This document shows, in pieces, positions 44,413-53,353 of a stretch of DNA of 64,000 nucleotides (position 1 is its first letter; each line of letters starts with the position of its first letter). Made by a program: the position numbers and the translations under genes. The notes under the pieces are model-generated. The model worked only from the letters and a program-made list of their open reading frames with translations, ran no database searches and was not told where the DNA came from. Source of the DNA: Candidatus Neomicrothrix sp. UBA2517 (lineage in GTDB: Bacteria > Actinomycetota > Acidimicrobiia > Acidimicrobiales > UBA8592); assembly GCA_002341185.1 (NCBI GenBank), contig DDNP01000002.1, positions 83,539 through 147,538 of the forward strand. The letters run 5' to 3'.

Positions 44413-45591
44413 ATGAAAAATACTGTGTTGCTTTCAGGGGCACGGACCCCCATTGGAAAATTGTCTGGTTCGCTGTCAGGTTTTAGCGCTGCTGATTTAG
44501 GCGGAATTGCTATAAGTGGAGCTTTGGAACGTGCAAAAATTAATCCTGATCAAGTTGACTATGTCATTATGGGACAGGTTCTTCAGGCTGGGACAGGGCA
44601 GGTCACAGCGAGGCAAGCAGCTGTGAGCGCTGGGATACCAATGTCAACTCCCGCAATTACAATTAATAAGGTTTGTTTATCTGGGCTTAATGCTATTTAT
44701 CTTGCTGCACAAATGATCGAGGCAGGTGACGCTGATGTCGTAGTCGCTGGGGGTATGGAATCAATGACAAATGCTCCGTACCTTATCCCCAAAGCTCGGA
44801 GTGGCTACAGATATGGAAATGCAGAAATAGTAGATGTCATTCAGCATGATGGTTTATTTTGTGCCCTTGAGAAGGAACTTATGGGCGAAGGGACCGAGCG
44901 TTACGCAGCCTCTGCTTCTATTGATAGAGATATTCAAGATCAAATTGCGTCCGAATCGCACCGACGAGCTGGTATCGCTATTTCCTCTGGAGCGCTCAGT
45001 GAGGAAATAGTACCAGTGATGATTCCGCAGAGAAAAGGAGATCCTGTTGAGTTCATGACTGATGAGGGAGTTCGCTCAGATACTGATTCTAGTAGCCTTG
45101 GAAAATTACGCCCGGCTTTCGCTCAAAGTGGAAACATAACTGCTGGAAATGCTAGCCAAATCTCAGACGGTGGGTCTGCGGTTATAGTCGTATCCGAGAA
45201 ATTTGCTGAAAGGCATGGAGTTACGCCATTAGCATCTCTTATCTCCTACGGGCAGGTTGCAGGCCCCGATACAAGTCTTTTGACGCAACCTTCTCGAGCT
45301 ATTACGAAATCTTTGCATGCTGTTGGAATGTCTTTGAGCGATATCGACCTATTCGAAATTAATGAAGCTTTTGCTGCAGTCTCGGCTGCTTCAATGCAAG
45401 ATTTAGATATCTCAAATGAAGTTGTCAATGTCAATGGGGGAGCTATTGCCTTAGGTCATCCGATTGGAATGTCTGGAAACCGTCTAGCCTTGACACTTGC
45501 TTATGAACTCCGTCGGCAAGGTGGAGGAACTGGAGTAGCGGCGCTTTGCGGTGGCGGTGGCCAAGGAGATGCGCTAATCATTAAGGTTTAA
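44413..45591 (+). CDS. Acetyl-CoA acetyltransferase (thiolase)
   Basis: A 392-residue thiolase with catalytic Cys88 in INKVCLSGLNA, the histidine in GGAIALGHPIGMSG, and the second cysteine in ALCGGGGQGDA. The N-terminal GARTPIGKLSGSLSG is standard. Probably condenses or cleaves acetoacetyl-CoA in fatty-acid or polyhydroxyalkanoate metabolism. GGAG lies 7 bases before the ATG. It lies across from methylmalonyl-CoA epimerase. Confidence 0.95.
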   Translation: MKNTVLLSGARTPIGKLSGSLSGFSAADLGGIAISGALERAKINPDQVDYVIMGQVLQAGTGQVTARQAAVSAGIPMSTPAITINKVCLSGLNAIYLAAQMIEAGDADVVVAGGMESMTNAPYLIPKARSGYRYGNAEIVDVIQHDGLFCALEKELMGEGTERYAASASIDRDIQDQIASESHRRAGIAISSGALSEEIVPVMIPQRKGDPVEFMTDEGVRSDTDSSSLGKLRPAFAQSGNITAGNASQISDGGSAVIVVSEKFAERHGVTPLASLISYGQVAGPDTSLLTQPSRAITKSLHAVGMSLSDIDLFEINEAFAAVSAASMQDLDISNEVVNVNGGAIALGHPIGMSGNRLALTLAYELRRQGGGTGVAALCGGGGQGDALIIKV

Positions 45592-45896
45592 GAAAATATT
45601 CGGGAGATTTAAATCTTTTGTGTATTCTGATTTATGACGATTATGTAACTCTTTACTAGCGAAATTTCCGTCGATACAGGCGATTTACCTCCAAATTCAG
45701 CTTATTTGACAATATAAACGTCGTAATGTAACATAAATGTAACCTTCGGGATGAATTTCCCACAGGTTTAAGGGATACGCAGGCAATCATTTACTTGTTT
45801 TTCCAGTGGATGTGGATATCTGCTATATGTATTGAAAATTTCCCCTCCTCCGAATGCGGTTGGCGAATTCACCACTCGTCAGCCGCTAAGGCCTTT
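45592..45896. other. 305-base gap between convergent genes, with ATGTAAC repeats
   Basis: No gene or RNA is recognised here, and both flanking genes end into it. It holds three copies of ATGTAAC (45643-45649, 45726-45732, 45737-45743). The last two are exactly 11 bases apart, giving GTAAC-n6-GTAAC. A TGTGGATAT near 45809 differs from a DnaA box at one base. The function is unknown. Confidence 0.5.
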
Positions 45897-46508
45897 TTAC
45901 GAATTTCCCGTAATATTCCTCCGGCCTTCAAGTGCACGTCCCAAAGTAAGTTCATCAGCATATTCAAGGTCTCCACCAACTGGTAGCCCACTAGCAATTC
46001 GAGAAACTTGTATACCTAAAGGTTCTATTAGTTTTGCGAGATACATTGCTGTCGCTTCACCTTCGATGTTTGGGTTTGTGCAAAGAATCACCTCTGAAAC
46101 CATATTCCCATTAAGGCGCCCCAGAAGTTCACGAATCTTTAATTGTTCGGGGCCTATCCCGTCAATAGGGTTAATTGCTCCCTGCAAAACGTGATAGAGG
46201 CCCTTGTATTCATGTGTTCGCTCCAACGCAACAATGTCACGAGGTTCTTCAACAACACAAATGAGACCAGTATCTCGCTGTGGGTCAGAACATATTACAC
46301 AAACCAGTTCATCGCTCATATTAAAACAGGACTCACAAAATCGAACTCGTTCTTTTGCCTCTTGGATCGCATTCGCTAAACTGAGCGCATCTTGATCGGG
46401 TACCTTTATTAAATGAAATGCAATTCGTTGTGCTGACTTTGGCCCAACTCCAGGAAGTTTTCCTAACTGATCAATTAGTTTCTGAAGGGCTGGTGTGTAA
46501 ATGCCCAT
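45897..46508 (-). CDS. recR: Recombination mediator RecR
   Basis: Works with RecO and RecF to load RecA on gapped DNA. The 203-residue protein has the helix-hairpin-helix QLGKLPGVGPKSAQRIAFHL (about 14-33), four zinc cysteines (Cys58, 61, 70, 73) and a TOPRIM domain starting at ICVVEEPRDIVALE and ending in SRIASGLPVGGDLEYADE. Full length. In most bacteria dnaX, ybaB/ebfC and recR are neighbours; here recR follows dnaX after 41 bases and ybaB is absent. Confidence 0.97.
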   Translation of the reverse strand: MGIYTPALQKLIDQLGKLPGVGPKSAQRIAFHLIKVPDQDALSLANAIQEAKERVRFCESCFNMSDELVCVICSDPQRDTGLICVVEEPRDIVALERTHEYKGLYHVLQGAINPIDGIGPEQLKIRELLGRLNGNMVSEVILCTNPNIEGEATAMYLAKLIEPLGIQVSRIASGLPVGGDLEYADELTLGRALEGRRNITGNS

Positions 46509-46549
46509 CTAAAAACTCATTTCTTGGTGACACCGTGAAAACAACGTCA

Positions 46550-48172
46550 TTATGTTTCCTCATCAATTATCTTAGCTCCCGGAAAACTTTTGCTAATTAC
46601 AGATAGTTCATCTCCTGCATCAACTGGGGCATCTTCCAGTGATTCCACATTTACAATACTAATCTCATCATCAACGCTAATTTTCTGATCTTTGCTCTTC
46701 TTTTCTGGGGTTGAAATATCTTTAAGGACTATCTCAATCGTCCAATTTTGCCCAGTTCGGTCTTTCAGAGCACTCGTTACTTCATGTAATCTGTCATTGC
46801 ACTTTTGGCGATGTGTTTCGTTGGGGGCCGCAAGGAATATAACATCTCCCTCAATCAGTGTTACTGAGAGTTCCTTAAATAATGCCTTACTTAAACCTTT
46901 GAGGTTTTGCTTGGACGCATCCCACGCTTCCTGAATCCGTTCACTCCCATTCGAAGATGTCTCTACAGGTACCTCACTTTCGATACTTGCTTTCGCCACA
47001 CTCTCATTGTTAGGAGACAACACAGCAGGAGGTATCGAAGAAACCTCATTACTAATAGATTCAGAAAAGTCTAAATTCCCTGATTCTAGAATTTCAATTC
47101 GCTCAACTAAAGCAGATAATTCAGTACTCAGTGTCGGATGCGTTAATCGAATTAGTGCTACCTCTAGGTCAATACTTGGATCAAAGGATTGCCGCATACC
47201 GATGAGAGCTCCCCCGATCATCTCAATGGCTCGGGTTAATGTTGCTAGCTTTGCTTTCTCTTGAAGTTCGCGCGCTTGTGTCTTTTGATGATCTGACAAG
47301 TGTTCTATTGAAGATCCCAACCCAACTAGGAACGCATCACGTAACCTACTGATTAATGCTTCACCTATCACCCTAGGGTCTCTACCTGATTGAATTGCAT
47401 CACTTAATCCGCTTACTACTAGTGTGGGGTCAGAATGGGCTATTCCTGAAAGTATTACGCTCACTGTGTCACCATCATGAGGGACGCCACCTGCGGTAAC
47501 GACTTGTTCTAAAGCTGACAAGGTATCTCGTGCAGACCCACCACCTGCTCGGAGTACATAATGAATCATCTCATCGGTAACTTCTAGTTGAGCATCATCC
47601 CCGATCCATCGAATATGTTTTTCTAGATCATCAGATGAAAGCAACTCAAATTCATAATGCTGTGTTCTGCTTCGTATCGTCGGGGCTACTTTATGAGGCT
47701 CAGTAGTAGCTAATATGAAGACAACGTGGCTGGGTGGCTCTTCAAGTGTTTTTAGTAATGCATTTTCTGCTCCTGTGGTGAGCATGTGTACTTCATCAAG
47801 AATGTATGTTTTTATTTTCCCTGGTGAACCTAACGCGACTTTCGATATGAGCTCTCGAACTGCTTCAACTCCATTATTTGATGCTGCGTCAAGTTCTTGA
47901 AGGTCATATGAGGTCCCGTCCGTGAATGAGATACAAGAATCACATTCACAACATGGTTCTCCACCTTCTTGCAAATCAAGACAATTGAGTGCTTTGCCTA
48001 AAATGCGTGCTGTACTAGTCTTCCCAGTCCCACGGGGGCCGCTGAAAAGATAGGCATGCCCTACACGATCTTCCGTTACAGCATTCTTTAAAGCTGTAAC
48101 AATATGTTCTTGTCCAACTAGTTCTTGAAATGTTTTAGAACGATATCTTCGATATAACGATTGATAAGTCAT
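46550..48172 (-). CDS. dnaX: DNA polymerase III subunit gamma/tau
   Basis: Clamp-loader ATPase. Walker A is GPRGTGKT (45-52), the zinc cysteines appear in CLDLQEGGEPCCECDSC, Walker B/DExx is LDEVHML, and the SRC-type arginine finger context is RSRTQHYEFELLS. The C-terminal 180 residues form an acidic, flexible linker plus tau-like domain. At 540 residues it is a moderate-length DnaX. The SRP RNA gene lies just upstream on the same strand. Confidence 0.96.
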   Translation of the reverse strand: MTYQSLYRRYRSKTFQELVGQEHIVTALKNAVTEDRVGHAYLFSGPRGTGKTSTARILGKALNCLDLQEGGEPCCECDSCISFTDGTSYDLQELDAASNNGVEAVRELISKVALGSPGKIKTYILDEVHMLTTGAENALLKTLEEPPSHVVFILATTEPHKVAPTIRSRTQHYEFELLSSDDLEKHIRWIGDDAQLEVTDEMIHYVLRAGGGSARDTLSALEQVVTAGGVPHDGDTVSVILSGIAHSDPTLVVSGLSDAIQSGRDPRVIGEALISRLRDAFLVGLGSSIEHLSDHQKTQARELQEKAKLATLTRAIEMIGGALIGMRQSFDPSIDLEVALIRLTHPTLSTELSALVERIEILESGNLDFSESISNEVSSIPPAVLSPNNESVAKASIESEVPVETSSNGSERIQEAWDASKQNLKGLSKALFKELSVTLIEGDVIFLAAPNETHRQKCNDRLHEVTSALKDRTGQNWTIEIVLKDISTPEKKSKDQKISVDDEISIVNVESLEDAPVDAGDELSVISKSFPGAKIIDEET

Positions 48173-48252
48173 CGATCAGATACTAGTTGCATGGTGTGCC
48201 ATGTGTGGAAGCAATGTGAAATCTTCATTTTTTTTTGGGAACACCCGCTCTT

Positions 48253-48366
48253 GGAAGTGACGACTAGGTGATCTGCGGCACAACAGTAGTTCCGCTGAGA
48301 GCTGCTGTCTTCCGACCCTGACTCGGTTCACGGGCACTGTTTGCACAGGACCCAATCGCCACATCC
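48253..48366 (-). ncRNA. ffs: Signal recognition particle RNA, small (4.5S) type
   Basis: Folded by eye on the minus strand, it has the SRP domain IV signature: GAG, the internal loop TCAGG/AGCA, stem GTC/GAC and the GGAA tetraloop (48310-48313). A long hairpin extends outward through AACAGT/ACTGTT and GGATGTG/CACTTCC, giving about 114 bases. This is the hairpin to which Ffh binds. Its position between dnaX and a tRNA-Ser gene matches other actinobacteria. The exact ends are uncertain by several bases. Confidence 0.85.
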
Positions 48367-48509
48367 AAAAGCGGATGTTCCTTTCATGCTAGCGAATTAA
48401 TAAAACAATACACAAAGCTCTGTCTATTTGCTTTCAATGGTAATGAGGGTTGCATTGATAATTTTCATGACTACCCTAAGTAATCTCTTGATATTTCAAG
48501 TGATTTTCA

Positions 48510-48594
48510 GGAGGAGTGCGAGAGCGGCCGAATCGGCACGCTTGGAAAGCGTGTGTGGGGAAACCCACCGTGGGTTCGAATCCCACCTCCTCCG
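48510..48594 (+). tRNA. tRNA-Ser (anticodon GGA)
   Basis: An 85-base class II tRNA: acceptor GGAGGAG/CTCCTCC, anticodon GGA at 48544-48546 in loop TTGGAAA, long variable arm (TGGGGAAACCCACC region) and T loop TTCGAAT, discriminator G. No CCA is encoded. Decodes UCU/UCC serine codons. Confidence 0.95.
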
Positions 48595-48602
48595 CACAAA
48601 AT

Positions 48603-49766
48603 TTATCTTATGGAATCGTAAGCAGCTTCGAGTATGCCGAGACCTCGTGTATCTCCTACGACTGTCTGCATCATTTTGTTCATCATGTAGCTAACCGTTA
48701 ATCCGTTATCAACATCATTTACGATTAATGATCCTCCCCACCCTCCCCAAAAACATACTTTTCCATCTTGAGGAAGAAAGGGGAATTCTTCATTAGGTAA
48801 TCCATAACCAATACCAAATCGCAGCGGCATAAGTAAAACAAGGTCTGGTCCGTGTGATTGCTCATCAAAGATTAAGTCAATCGTTTCTTGTTTAAGGAGC
48901 TTTACGCCGTTCATCTCACCGCCATTACTTATGAGACCTTGGATCATCGCGACCGATCTTGCGTTACCGTGCCCATTTGCTGCAGGCACTTCAGCTGTTC
49001 TCCACCAATGTTCCCATGCAGATTCGTCATCTGGAATTGGGTTCATGAAAGTTTTCATAGCAACTTTTCCACTTATTCGATATTTCCCTAGTGACTTCGT
49101 CATCTCTTTCACTTGGTCAGTTAATTCTTCCTTTGGGTAAATGACGTTTGATACTCGATGGAATTCGCTTTCCTGTAAGCCAATATGGAAGTCAGCACCA
49201 AGAGGTTCAGCTATTTCTGTTTTGAAAAATGTTCCGATTGACATGCCTGTTATTCTTCTGACCACCTCTCCTACAAGATGTCCCTGATTCAACATGTGGT
49301 AGCCAGAAGATGTTCCTGGTTTCCACCATGGTTTTTGGCCTGCAAGAATCGCAGTTGATTTTTCCCAATCGCAAACATCTCTCATTGACACTTTCTTGCC
49401 CCAACCAGAAAGCCCTGAAGTATGTGACATTATATGACGGACTTCAATATCTTCTTTACCTTTTGCTTTGAACTCCGGCCAATACTCTGCAACAGGTTTA
49501 TAAAAATCTAGCTCTCCTCTGTCTGCAAGAACTAGCGCAGAGATAGCCATCATTGTTTTTGTTGTTGACCAAACATTAGTTATTGTATTTCTGCCCCATT
49601 CCTCAGTTCGCTCTTCGTCTTTGTGCCCTGCCCAAATGTCAACTACTAATTCGCCATTATGTATTACTGCAGCTGAAGCACCGATTTCTCCAGGGTCAGT
49701 GAAATTGCGATGTAATGCTTCAGCGACTCCTGCAAATCTTTCATCAAATACGCCATTAATGTTCAT
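48603..49766 (-). CDS. Serine hydrolase of the beta-lactamase/penicillin-binding family (EstB-like)
   Basis: A 387-residue class C beta-lactamase-fold protein. The catalytic SxxK is in VWSTTKTMMAISAL (about 65-78), with a tyrosine in the SGYHMLNQGHLVGEVV region, and GWGGSL near 344-349 as the third-strand motif. No signal peptide is seen, so an intracellular esterase/transacylase is more likely than a resistance enzyme. It converges on tRNA-Ser, 8 bases away, and is divergent from the next gene. Confidence 0.88.
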   Translation of the reverse strand: MNINGVFDERFAGVAEALHRNFTDPGEIGASAAVIHNGELVVDIWAGHKDEERTEEWGRNTITNVWSTTKTMMAISALVLADRGELDFYKPVAEYWPEFKAKGKEDIEVRHIMSHTSGLSGWGKKVSMRDVCDWEKSTAILAGQKPWWKPGTSSGYHMLNQGHLVGEVVRRITGMSIGTFFKTEIAEPLGADFHIGLQESEFHRVSNVIYPKEELTDQVKEMTKSLGKYRISGKVAMKTFMNPIPDDESAWEHWWRTAEVPAANGHGNARSVAMIQGLISNGGEMNGVKLLKQETIDLIFDEQSHGPDLVLLMPLRFGIGYGLPNEEFPFLPQDGKVCFWGGWGGSLIVNDVDNGLTVSYMMNKMMQTVVGDTRGLGILEAAYDSIR

Positions 49767-49840
49767 TTATTTTATTCCTCTTCTATCCGTAGATTAGCTG
49801 TCCTATTTGAGAAGTTTAAATCTCTGCTTAAGATTGCGTT

Positions 49841-50407
49841 ATGAAACGGAAATGGAAAACAAATATAGGCCGTATGAATCTTGACAAAAGACTTCTTAGG
49901 CAAGAGAAAAAAGTTGTTCGTACCACCGGCCTTATCTACCAAGATGTGCGGTTAAAAATAGAAGAGCTTGAGGATATTGAAGCTATCCATAAACTAAAAG
50001 CAGCGTATTGTGATGCATGTGATGATGACCATAACGGGGATGCAGTGTCAGCATTATTTGCCAAAGGAGGAACATGGCAGCAAATAGGTGAAAGCGGACA
50101 TATTGATTCCCGTAAGTATGTCGGCTCGCATGAGATCGCTACGTTTATGTTCGGGTTACGTAATGCCAATTTTATTGCGCGCTCAAGCCATATCGTAACT
50201 AATCCAGTAATTAAGATCTCAGGTCTTTCCGCAACTGGGAATTGGAAATTTTTGATGCTCTATACTCATGTAAACGGAAAAAACCACAGGATCATAGGTC
50301 GCTATGAAGATACTTATGTAAAAGTAAAAGGCGATTGGTACTTTGAATCTCTAACGGCAATAGTGGAAGAAAATGGTATTTATTTGACTGAGAATGTAAA
50401 TGACTGA
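49841..50407 (+). CDS. SnoaL/NTF2-like protein
   Basis: A 188-residue protein of the cone-shaped NTF2-like fold; members are small hydrolases, isomerases or binding proteins. The IEAIHKLKAAYCDACDDDHN helix (about 50-69) followed by ALFAKGGTWQQIGESG matches SnoaL_4 proteins common in Acidimicrobiia, as does the later SHIVTNPVIKISGLSATGNW. The N-terminal 35 residues are basic and unlike the family, so translation may begin later, for example at GTG near residue 36. Function unknown. Its end overlaps tadA by 8 bases. Confidence 0.75.
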   Translation: MKRKWKTNIGRMNLDKRLLRQEKKVVRTTGLIYQDVRLKIEELEDIEAIHKLKAAYCDACDDDHNGDAVSALFAKGGTWQQIGESGHIDSRKYVGSHEIATFMFGLRNANFIARSSHIVTNPVIKISGLSATGNWKFLMLYTHVNGKNHRIIGRYEDTYVKVKGDWYFESLTAIVEENGIYLTENVND

Positions 50408-50849
50408 TGAACAATTGATGTTAATAGCTATTGAGGAAGCGGCATTAGCCAAGCATCATGATGATGTTCCTATTGGTGCACTTATAGTTCTAAATGGTGA
50501 AATTTTATCTAGACGACATAACGAACGTGAATTGCTTAATGATCCCACTGCACACGCAGAAATACTAGCTATTCAAGATGCAGCGAAGAAGCTTGGTACC
50601 TCACGCTTAGATGGAGCGACTCTAGTAACAACACTTGAACCTTGCCTGATGTGTGCTGGTGCTGCTTTAAATGCGAGAGTTGCGCGTGTTGTTTTCGGAG
50701 CCGAGGACCCAAAAGCTGGTGCCTTAGGAAGCTTATATCAGGTAGGTTGTGACCCTCGTTTAAATCATGAATATTCCGTATTACCTCGAGTTTTGCAGAA
50801 CGAATGCGGGGATTTATTAACCAACTTTTTCCAAAGTAAACGTGACTAA
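50400..50849 (+). CDS. tadA: tRNA-specific adenosine deaminase
   Basis: Zinc deaminase that converts adenosine 34 to inosine in tRNA-Arg(ACG). The zinc ligands and catalytic Glu are HAE (52-54) in DPTAHAEILAI, and the two cysteines are in EPCLMCAGA (Cys82, Cys85). The start overlaps the preceding SnoaL-like gene. Actinobacteria typically carry tadA near tRNA-Ser genes, as seen here. Confidence 0.95.
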   Translation: MTDEQLMLIAIEEAALAKHHDDVPIGALIVLNGEILSRRHNERELLNDPTAHAEILAIQDAAKKLGTSRLDGATLVTTLEPCLMCAGAALNARVARVVFGAEDPKAGALGSLYQVGCDPRLNHEYSVLPRVLQNECGDLLTNFFQSKRD

Positions 50850-50907
50850 TGACCACGAAAATCTTCTCAGAAAATGCGGTTTATTATAAACTGTCAGGCA
50901 CCATAAA

Positions 50908-52131
50908 ATGGTGGCAGATTTCGACATAATTATTATTGGTGGCGGTCCAGCTGGGGCTGCTACTGCAATTCAGGCGGCGCGAGGCGGCGCAAATGTCGCT
51001 ATTTTTGAAAAAGCTGCAGAGGGCCGAGATAAGGTTTGTGGGGATGGCTTGACGCCAAGGGCGATCGGGGCGCTACAAGACTTAGACATTGACTTGAGTG
51101 GTGTTCACAAGATTACTGGGCTCAGGATGATTGCAGGAAAGACTCGTCGGGAGCTTAAATGGCCAAGCGGAGGAACTTTTCCACCATATGGAGCTGTCTG
51201 GACACGAAAGGAATTGGATTCTCACCTTCTCGAGGCAGCTTCAGAAGCAGGAGCAAAGATCTTTTATCAAACGGAAGCCTTACCGGAAATTGAAAACGGT
51301 CGGGTGGTAGGAGTTAGTAGTGGAGCTGAGAAATGGACGTCTGATCTAGTCGTCGCTGCATCTGGTGCCCCTGGCAAAGTAGCTAGAATGCTTGGGACAG
51401 AAAGAAAAACAGACGAGCCATACGGAATAGCTATCCGAACTTATGTTGAAAGTCCTCGGCATGCAGATGAGTACCTTGAGGCATCTCTAGCTATGCGAGA
51501 TTCTGATGGCACCCCAATACCTGGATATGGTTGGATGTTCCCAACAGGAAATGGAACAGTAAATTTAGGAGTAGGAGCACTTTCAACTATGAAGGGCTTT
51601 CGTAAGCTTAACTTAAATACTCTCTGCGATATCTACCGGGATCTCATAGCTGACGAATGGGAAGTTGGGCCATACTTAGAAAAACCTCGAGCTTGGCGAT
51701 TGCCAATGACAGCTCAAAAACGCAATGGTTTAGGTTGGGTTGCGGTCGGAGATGCAGCAGGTTTGATAAATCCCATGAACGGGGAAGGCATTGATTACAG
51801 CCTTGAATCAGGAATGCTTATCTCTGATCTTTTCCTTGAAAATCCTCAAACTGCTTCGGATAACTACGACAAAATTATTGGAGAACGGTTCGATGGTTTT
51901 CTGCGAACAGGACGTCGTTTCTCATACTTAATTGGTCACCCTTTAATTCTGCGGTCGGGATTACGAATCGCTGTAGCTAACCAATTTATGGCAAACATGA
52001 CACTTCAAGTTATGGGCAACTTGGTAGATAATTCCACTCCGGGAGCTGCTGGAAGGGTATTACGAATAGCAGATAAAACTTTGGGAGTGGCTGATCCGTT
52101 GCTTAGAAGGACTAAAGCCAAACAAAACTAA
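50908..52131 (+). CDS. Geranylgeranyl-reductase-family flavoprotein
   Basis: A 407-residue FAD-dependent reductase with the N-terminal dinucleotide motif IIGGGPAGAATAIQAARGG (8-26), KVCGDGLTPRAIGAL (a family hallmark), and the second FAD motif VAVGDAAGLINPMNGEGIDY at about 285-304. These enzymes saturate isoprenoid chains; in actinobacteria a likely target is menaquinone or another polyprenyl lipid, but this is inferred. A tRNA-Ser gene lies just past its end. Confidence 0.88.
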   Translation: MVADFDIIIIGGGPAGAATAIQAARGGANVAIFEKAAEGRDKVCGDGLTPRAIGALQDLDIDLSGVHKITGLRMIAGKTRRELKWPSGGTFPPYGAVWTRKELDSHLLEAASEAGAKIFYQTEALPEIENGRVVGVSSGAEKWTSDLVVAASGAPGKVARMLGTERKTDEPYGIAIRTYVESPRHADEYLEASLAMRDSDGTPIPGYGWMFPTGNGTVNLGVGALSTMKGFRKLNLNTLCDIYRDLIADEWEVGPYLEKPRAWRLPMTAQKRNGLGWVAVGDAAGLINPMNGEGIDYSLESGMLISDLFLENPQTASDNYDKIIGERFDGFLRTGRRFSYLIGHPLILRSGLRIAVANQFMANMTLQVMGNLVDNSTPGAAGRVLRIADKTLGVADPLLRRTKAKQN

Positions 52132-52136
52132 TTTGG

Positions 52137-52224
52137 CGGAAGGTGTGGGATTCGAACCCACGGTGACGTAGAACGCCACAACGGCTTTCGAGGCCGCCCC
52201 ATTCGTCCGCTCTGGCAACCTTCC
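52137..52224 (-). tRNA. tRNA-Ser (anticodon CGA)
   Basis: An 88-base class II tRNA on the minus strand: acceptor GGAAGGT/ACCTTCC, anticodon loop CTCGAAA giving CGA, long variable arm with a GCGTTCTACGTC hairpin region, T loop TTCGAAT, discriminator G. The three bases after it read CCA, so the CCA end may be encoded. Decodes UCG. Confidence 0.95.
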
Positions 52225-52301
52225 GAACATGAGCGTAGCTAAATTCAAAAGCAAAATCGCATTTGTTAGTCAAATATTTCCTGGATTCCTGAACTATTGG
52301 T

Positions 52302-52748
52302 TTATAACGCTTTCTCTCCTGTTACTTCATATAGTTCAATGACGTTACCAAAGGGATCTCTCCCATAAATAGCATGTGAATTCCCTAGATCTACTGGAGG
52401 CTGGTGAAAAGTCATCCCAGCATTGCTTAAGCGATCAAATTCCGCATCAATGTTTGATACCTGTAAAGCAATATGAGCTATTCCATGATTTGCAGGTGAA
52501 TAATTAAATTCTTGCTTTAGCGGCTTAGGTTTGATGTACTCCCATAGTTCTAGATATGCATTTCCCGCTTTAAGCATTTGTACTTTTGCATGAGTATTTT
52601 TCAACCCAATGACCTGGTCAGCTTGGTCTCGATCCCCAAACCAACTATTTGAGAAAACTTTTTCGAATCCAAGTGTTCCATGATAAAAGTCAACTGCCTC
52701 ATCTAAAGCAGGTACTGATATTGCTACATGATGAATTCCTGTGATCAC
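52302..52748 (-). CDS. VOC-family (glyoxalase-like) protein
   Basis: A 148-residue single vicinal-oxygen-chelate unit: GIHHVAISVPALDEAVDFYH at the N-terminus and HGIAHIALQVSNIDAEFDRL in the second half provide the usual His/Glu metal positions, with the end reading DPFGNVIELYEV. Substrate unknown. Candidates are methylglyoxal-like detoxification or a dioxygenase-type role. It stands alone between a tRNA and aroK. Confidence 0.88.
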   Translation of the reverse strand: MITGIHHVAISVPALDEAVDFYHGTLGFEKVFSNSWFGDRDQADQVIGLKNTHAKVQMLKAGNAYLELWEYIKPKPLKQEFNYSPANHGIAHIALQVSNIDAEFDRLSNAGMTFHQPPVDLGNSHAIYGRDPFGNVIELYEVTGEKAL

Positions 52749-52837
52749 ATTACTAACCTAGCTTGATTAAAGTAGTAGAAGAAATTACCTGCGCAGATCA
52801 TTGTAGATGTCTACACTTGTCATTAGGAGAATAAGTT

Positions 52838-53353
52838 TTGATATCTAATATCGTCCTCACTGGATTTATGGGAACTGGAAAAAGTTCAGTAGGTAAAGAA
52901 TTATCTAAGATTCGTGGTATGACGTTTGTTGACACAGACGATGAAATCGCTAAACGATATGGGCCTATAGATAAAATCTTTGGTGATCATGGTGAGGAAT
53001 ATTTCCGCGAATGTGAGCGGTTAATCGTTCGGCAAGTTGCAAGCTTATCTGCCGTTGTTATTGCCACTGGCGGTGGTGCTGTCCTTGACCCACGAAATGT
53101 TGAGGTTTTGTCAGATTCAGGAGAAATATTTTGCTTAGTAGCTAGCCCGAAAGAAATTGTCAAACGATTAACCAAGGACAAAGGAATTAAAATTCGTCCT
53201 TTGCTTATTTCAGAAAATCCTTTTGGTGCAATTCATGAATTACTAGCTGATCGTCAGAATATTTACGAACAGTTTGCACAGTTTGAAACCGGCGGGAAAT
53301 CACCTTTAGAAATTGCGCTAAAAATAAATGCCGTGATTAATGACAAAAACTAA
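52838..53353 (+). CDS. aroK: Shikimate kinase
   Basis: Phosphorylates shikimate in aromatic amino-acid synthesis. Walker A is GFMGTGKSS (9-17); shikimate binding shows DTDDEI and the GGGAVLD block, with the lid arginine in KIRPLL. At 171 residues it is full length. Other aro genes are not adjacent, which is unusual since aroK usually sits with aroB and aroC. It ends 4 bases inside a convergent permease gene. Confidence 0.94.
   Translation: MISNIVLTGFMGTGKSSVGKELSKIRGMTFVDTDDEIAKRYGPIDKIFGDHGEEYFRECERLIVRQVASLSAVVIATGGGAVLDPRNVEVLSDSGEIFCLVASPKEIVKRLTKDKGIKIRPLLISENPFGAIHELLADRQNIYEQFAQFETGGKSPLEIALKINAVINDKN

Noticed and set aside
48603..49766. Beta-lactamase resistance gene
   Set aside because: No signal peptide, and motifs are those of EstB-like esterases.
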